Origin: Chitinophagaceae bacterium
Lineage (GTDB): Bacteria; Bacteroidota; Bacteroidia; Chitinophagales; Chitinophagaceae
DNA: 23,196 nucleotides
Direction of reading: 5' to 3'
Assembly (NCBI GenBank): GCA_017853235.1
Contig: JAFMJX010000007.1
Coordinates: forward strand, 1-23,196
The number at the start of each line of letters is the position of its first letter. Within the stretch, counting starts at the first letter, position 1. A program made the position numbers and the translations under genes. A model generated the notes under the pieces. It saw only the letters and a program-made list of their open reading frames with translations, ran no database searches and was not told the DNA's origin. Shown one piece after another: positions 22,637 through 23,196 of this stretch.

Positions 22637-23196
22637 TTATTTTTTCAAGGATTGAAGTCTTATAGCTACCGCATTACTATGTGCTTGTAAATTTTCAGCC
22701 TCAGCCATTTCAATAACAGTAGGTCCTAATAATTCCAAACCATTGGATGTTAATTGCTGAAAGGTTATTTTTTTCACAAAACTATCAACACTAACTCCAC
22801 TATAGGCCTTGGCATATCCATTGGTTGGCAAAGTATGATTGGTTCCGCTAGCATAATCTCCCACCGATTCGGGTGAATAATTACCTATAAAAACGGAACC
22901 TGCATTAGTTATTTTCTCAGCCCACCAAGCGGCTTTGTCAATAGCTAAAATTAAATGCTCTGGAGCATATTCGTTTATAAGTGCTATCGCCATTTCAGGG
23001 GTATCCATCACAATAGCTTTAGAATTTTCCAAAGCTTGTTCAGCCATTTTTTTACGTGGTAGATGCGAAAGTTGTTGATTGATTTCTTCTTGAATATTTT
23101 TTACTAAGGATTTATTTGACGCTACCAACAACACCTGACTATCTAGTCCATGTTCGGCTTGTGAAAGCAAATCTGCTGCAACAAAGGAAGGGTTAC
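22637..23196 (-). CDS. hisD: Histidinol dehydrogenase, C-terminal part (cut by window edge)
   Basis: The frame stays open to the right edge of the window, so the N-terminal part (more than half of the usual length of about 430) lies outside. About 185 residues are visible. They include the zinc-site motif ADLLSQAEHG, YAPEHLILAI with the catalytic Glu-His pair, SVGDYASGTNHTLPT with the zinc aspartate and second catalytic His, and the C-terminal zinc histidine in LQAHSNAVAIRLQSL. The enzyme oxidises histidinol to histidine (last two steps) with NAD. It lies 10 nt before hisC. An upstream hisG would be expected outside the window. Confidence 0.95.
   Translation of the reverse strand, partial: NPSFVAADLLSQAEHGLDSQVLLVASNKSLVKNIQEEINQQLSHLPRKKMAEQALENSKAIVMDTPEMAIALINEYAPEHLILAIDKAAWWAEKITNAGSVFIGNYSPESVGDYASGTNHTLPTNGYAKAYSGVSVDSFVKKITFQQLTSNGLELLGPTVIEMAEAENLQAHSNAVAIRLQSLKK

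Overview
The window is AT-rich DNA from a member of the Bacteroidota. The support is an outer-membrane beta-barrel receptor of the Bacteroidota type, a DUF4369/TlpA thioredoxin, a fused HisB, a fused HisIE, a Bacteroidota-specific protein often mislabelled 'ABC transporter ATPase', and promoters matching the TTTG-N20-TAnnTTTG pattern of that phylum. Protein style and gene content fit the Chitinophagaceae best, but this placement is an inference.

Left third (1-8070): the 3' end of an outer-membrane receptor (+) converges on a phosphohexomutase-pcm pair (-). Divergent to that pair, on the + strand, come an exported DUF2279 protein and then a compact four-gene run: a membrane (Fe-S) protein with NarI-like helices, a CCG-domain (Fe-S) protein, a conserved protein of unknown function, and a YffB/Spx-like ArsC-family protein. 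A perfect 14-bp bidirectional terminator ends this run.

Right two thirds (8094-23196): everything is on the - strand. In transcription order the genes are hisD (cut by the window edge), hisC, a PQQ-type sugar dehydrogenase, a cytochrome c, hisB, then a 215-nt regulatory gap, then trpE-trpG-trpD-trpC-trpF-trpB-trpA-hisH-hisA-hisF-hisIE, and finally a TlpA-like thioredoxin. A complete tryptophan operon therefore sits inside a histidine operon, between hisB and hisH. Two respiratory-type genes sit between hisC and hisB.

The main find is the gap upstream of trpE. It contains a good Bacteroidota promoter, an 18-residue leader peptide with three consecutive Trp codons (MIQSNNIWWWHTKSVGVL), a strong intrinsic terminator (13-bp stem, 4-nt loop, seven U), and an 8-nt segment next to the leader stop codon that can pair with the terminator's 5' arm. 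Together these make a textbook-like ribosome-mediated trp attenuator, built on a leader ORF whose start codon lies almost at the predicted transcript 5' end. Because hisH follows trpA after 9 nt, the attenuator should also control hisHAF and perhaps hisIE, which would tie the second half of histidine synthesis to tryptophan supply.

No rRNA, tRNA, CRISPR array, insertion sequence, integrase or replication origin was seen. No gene-free stretch exceeds 300 bases.
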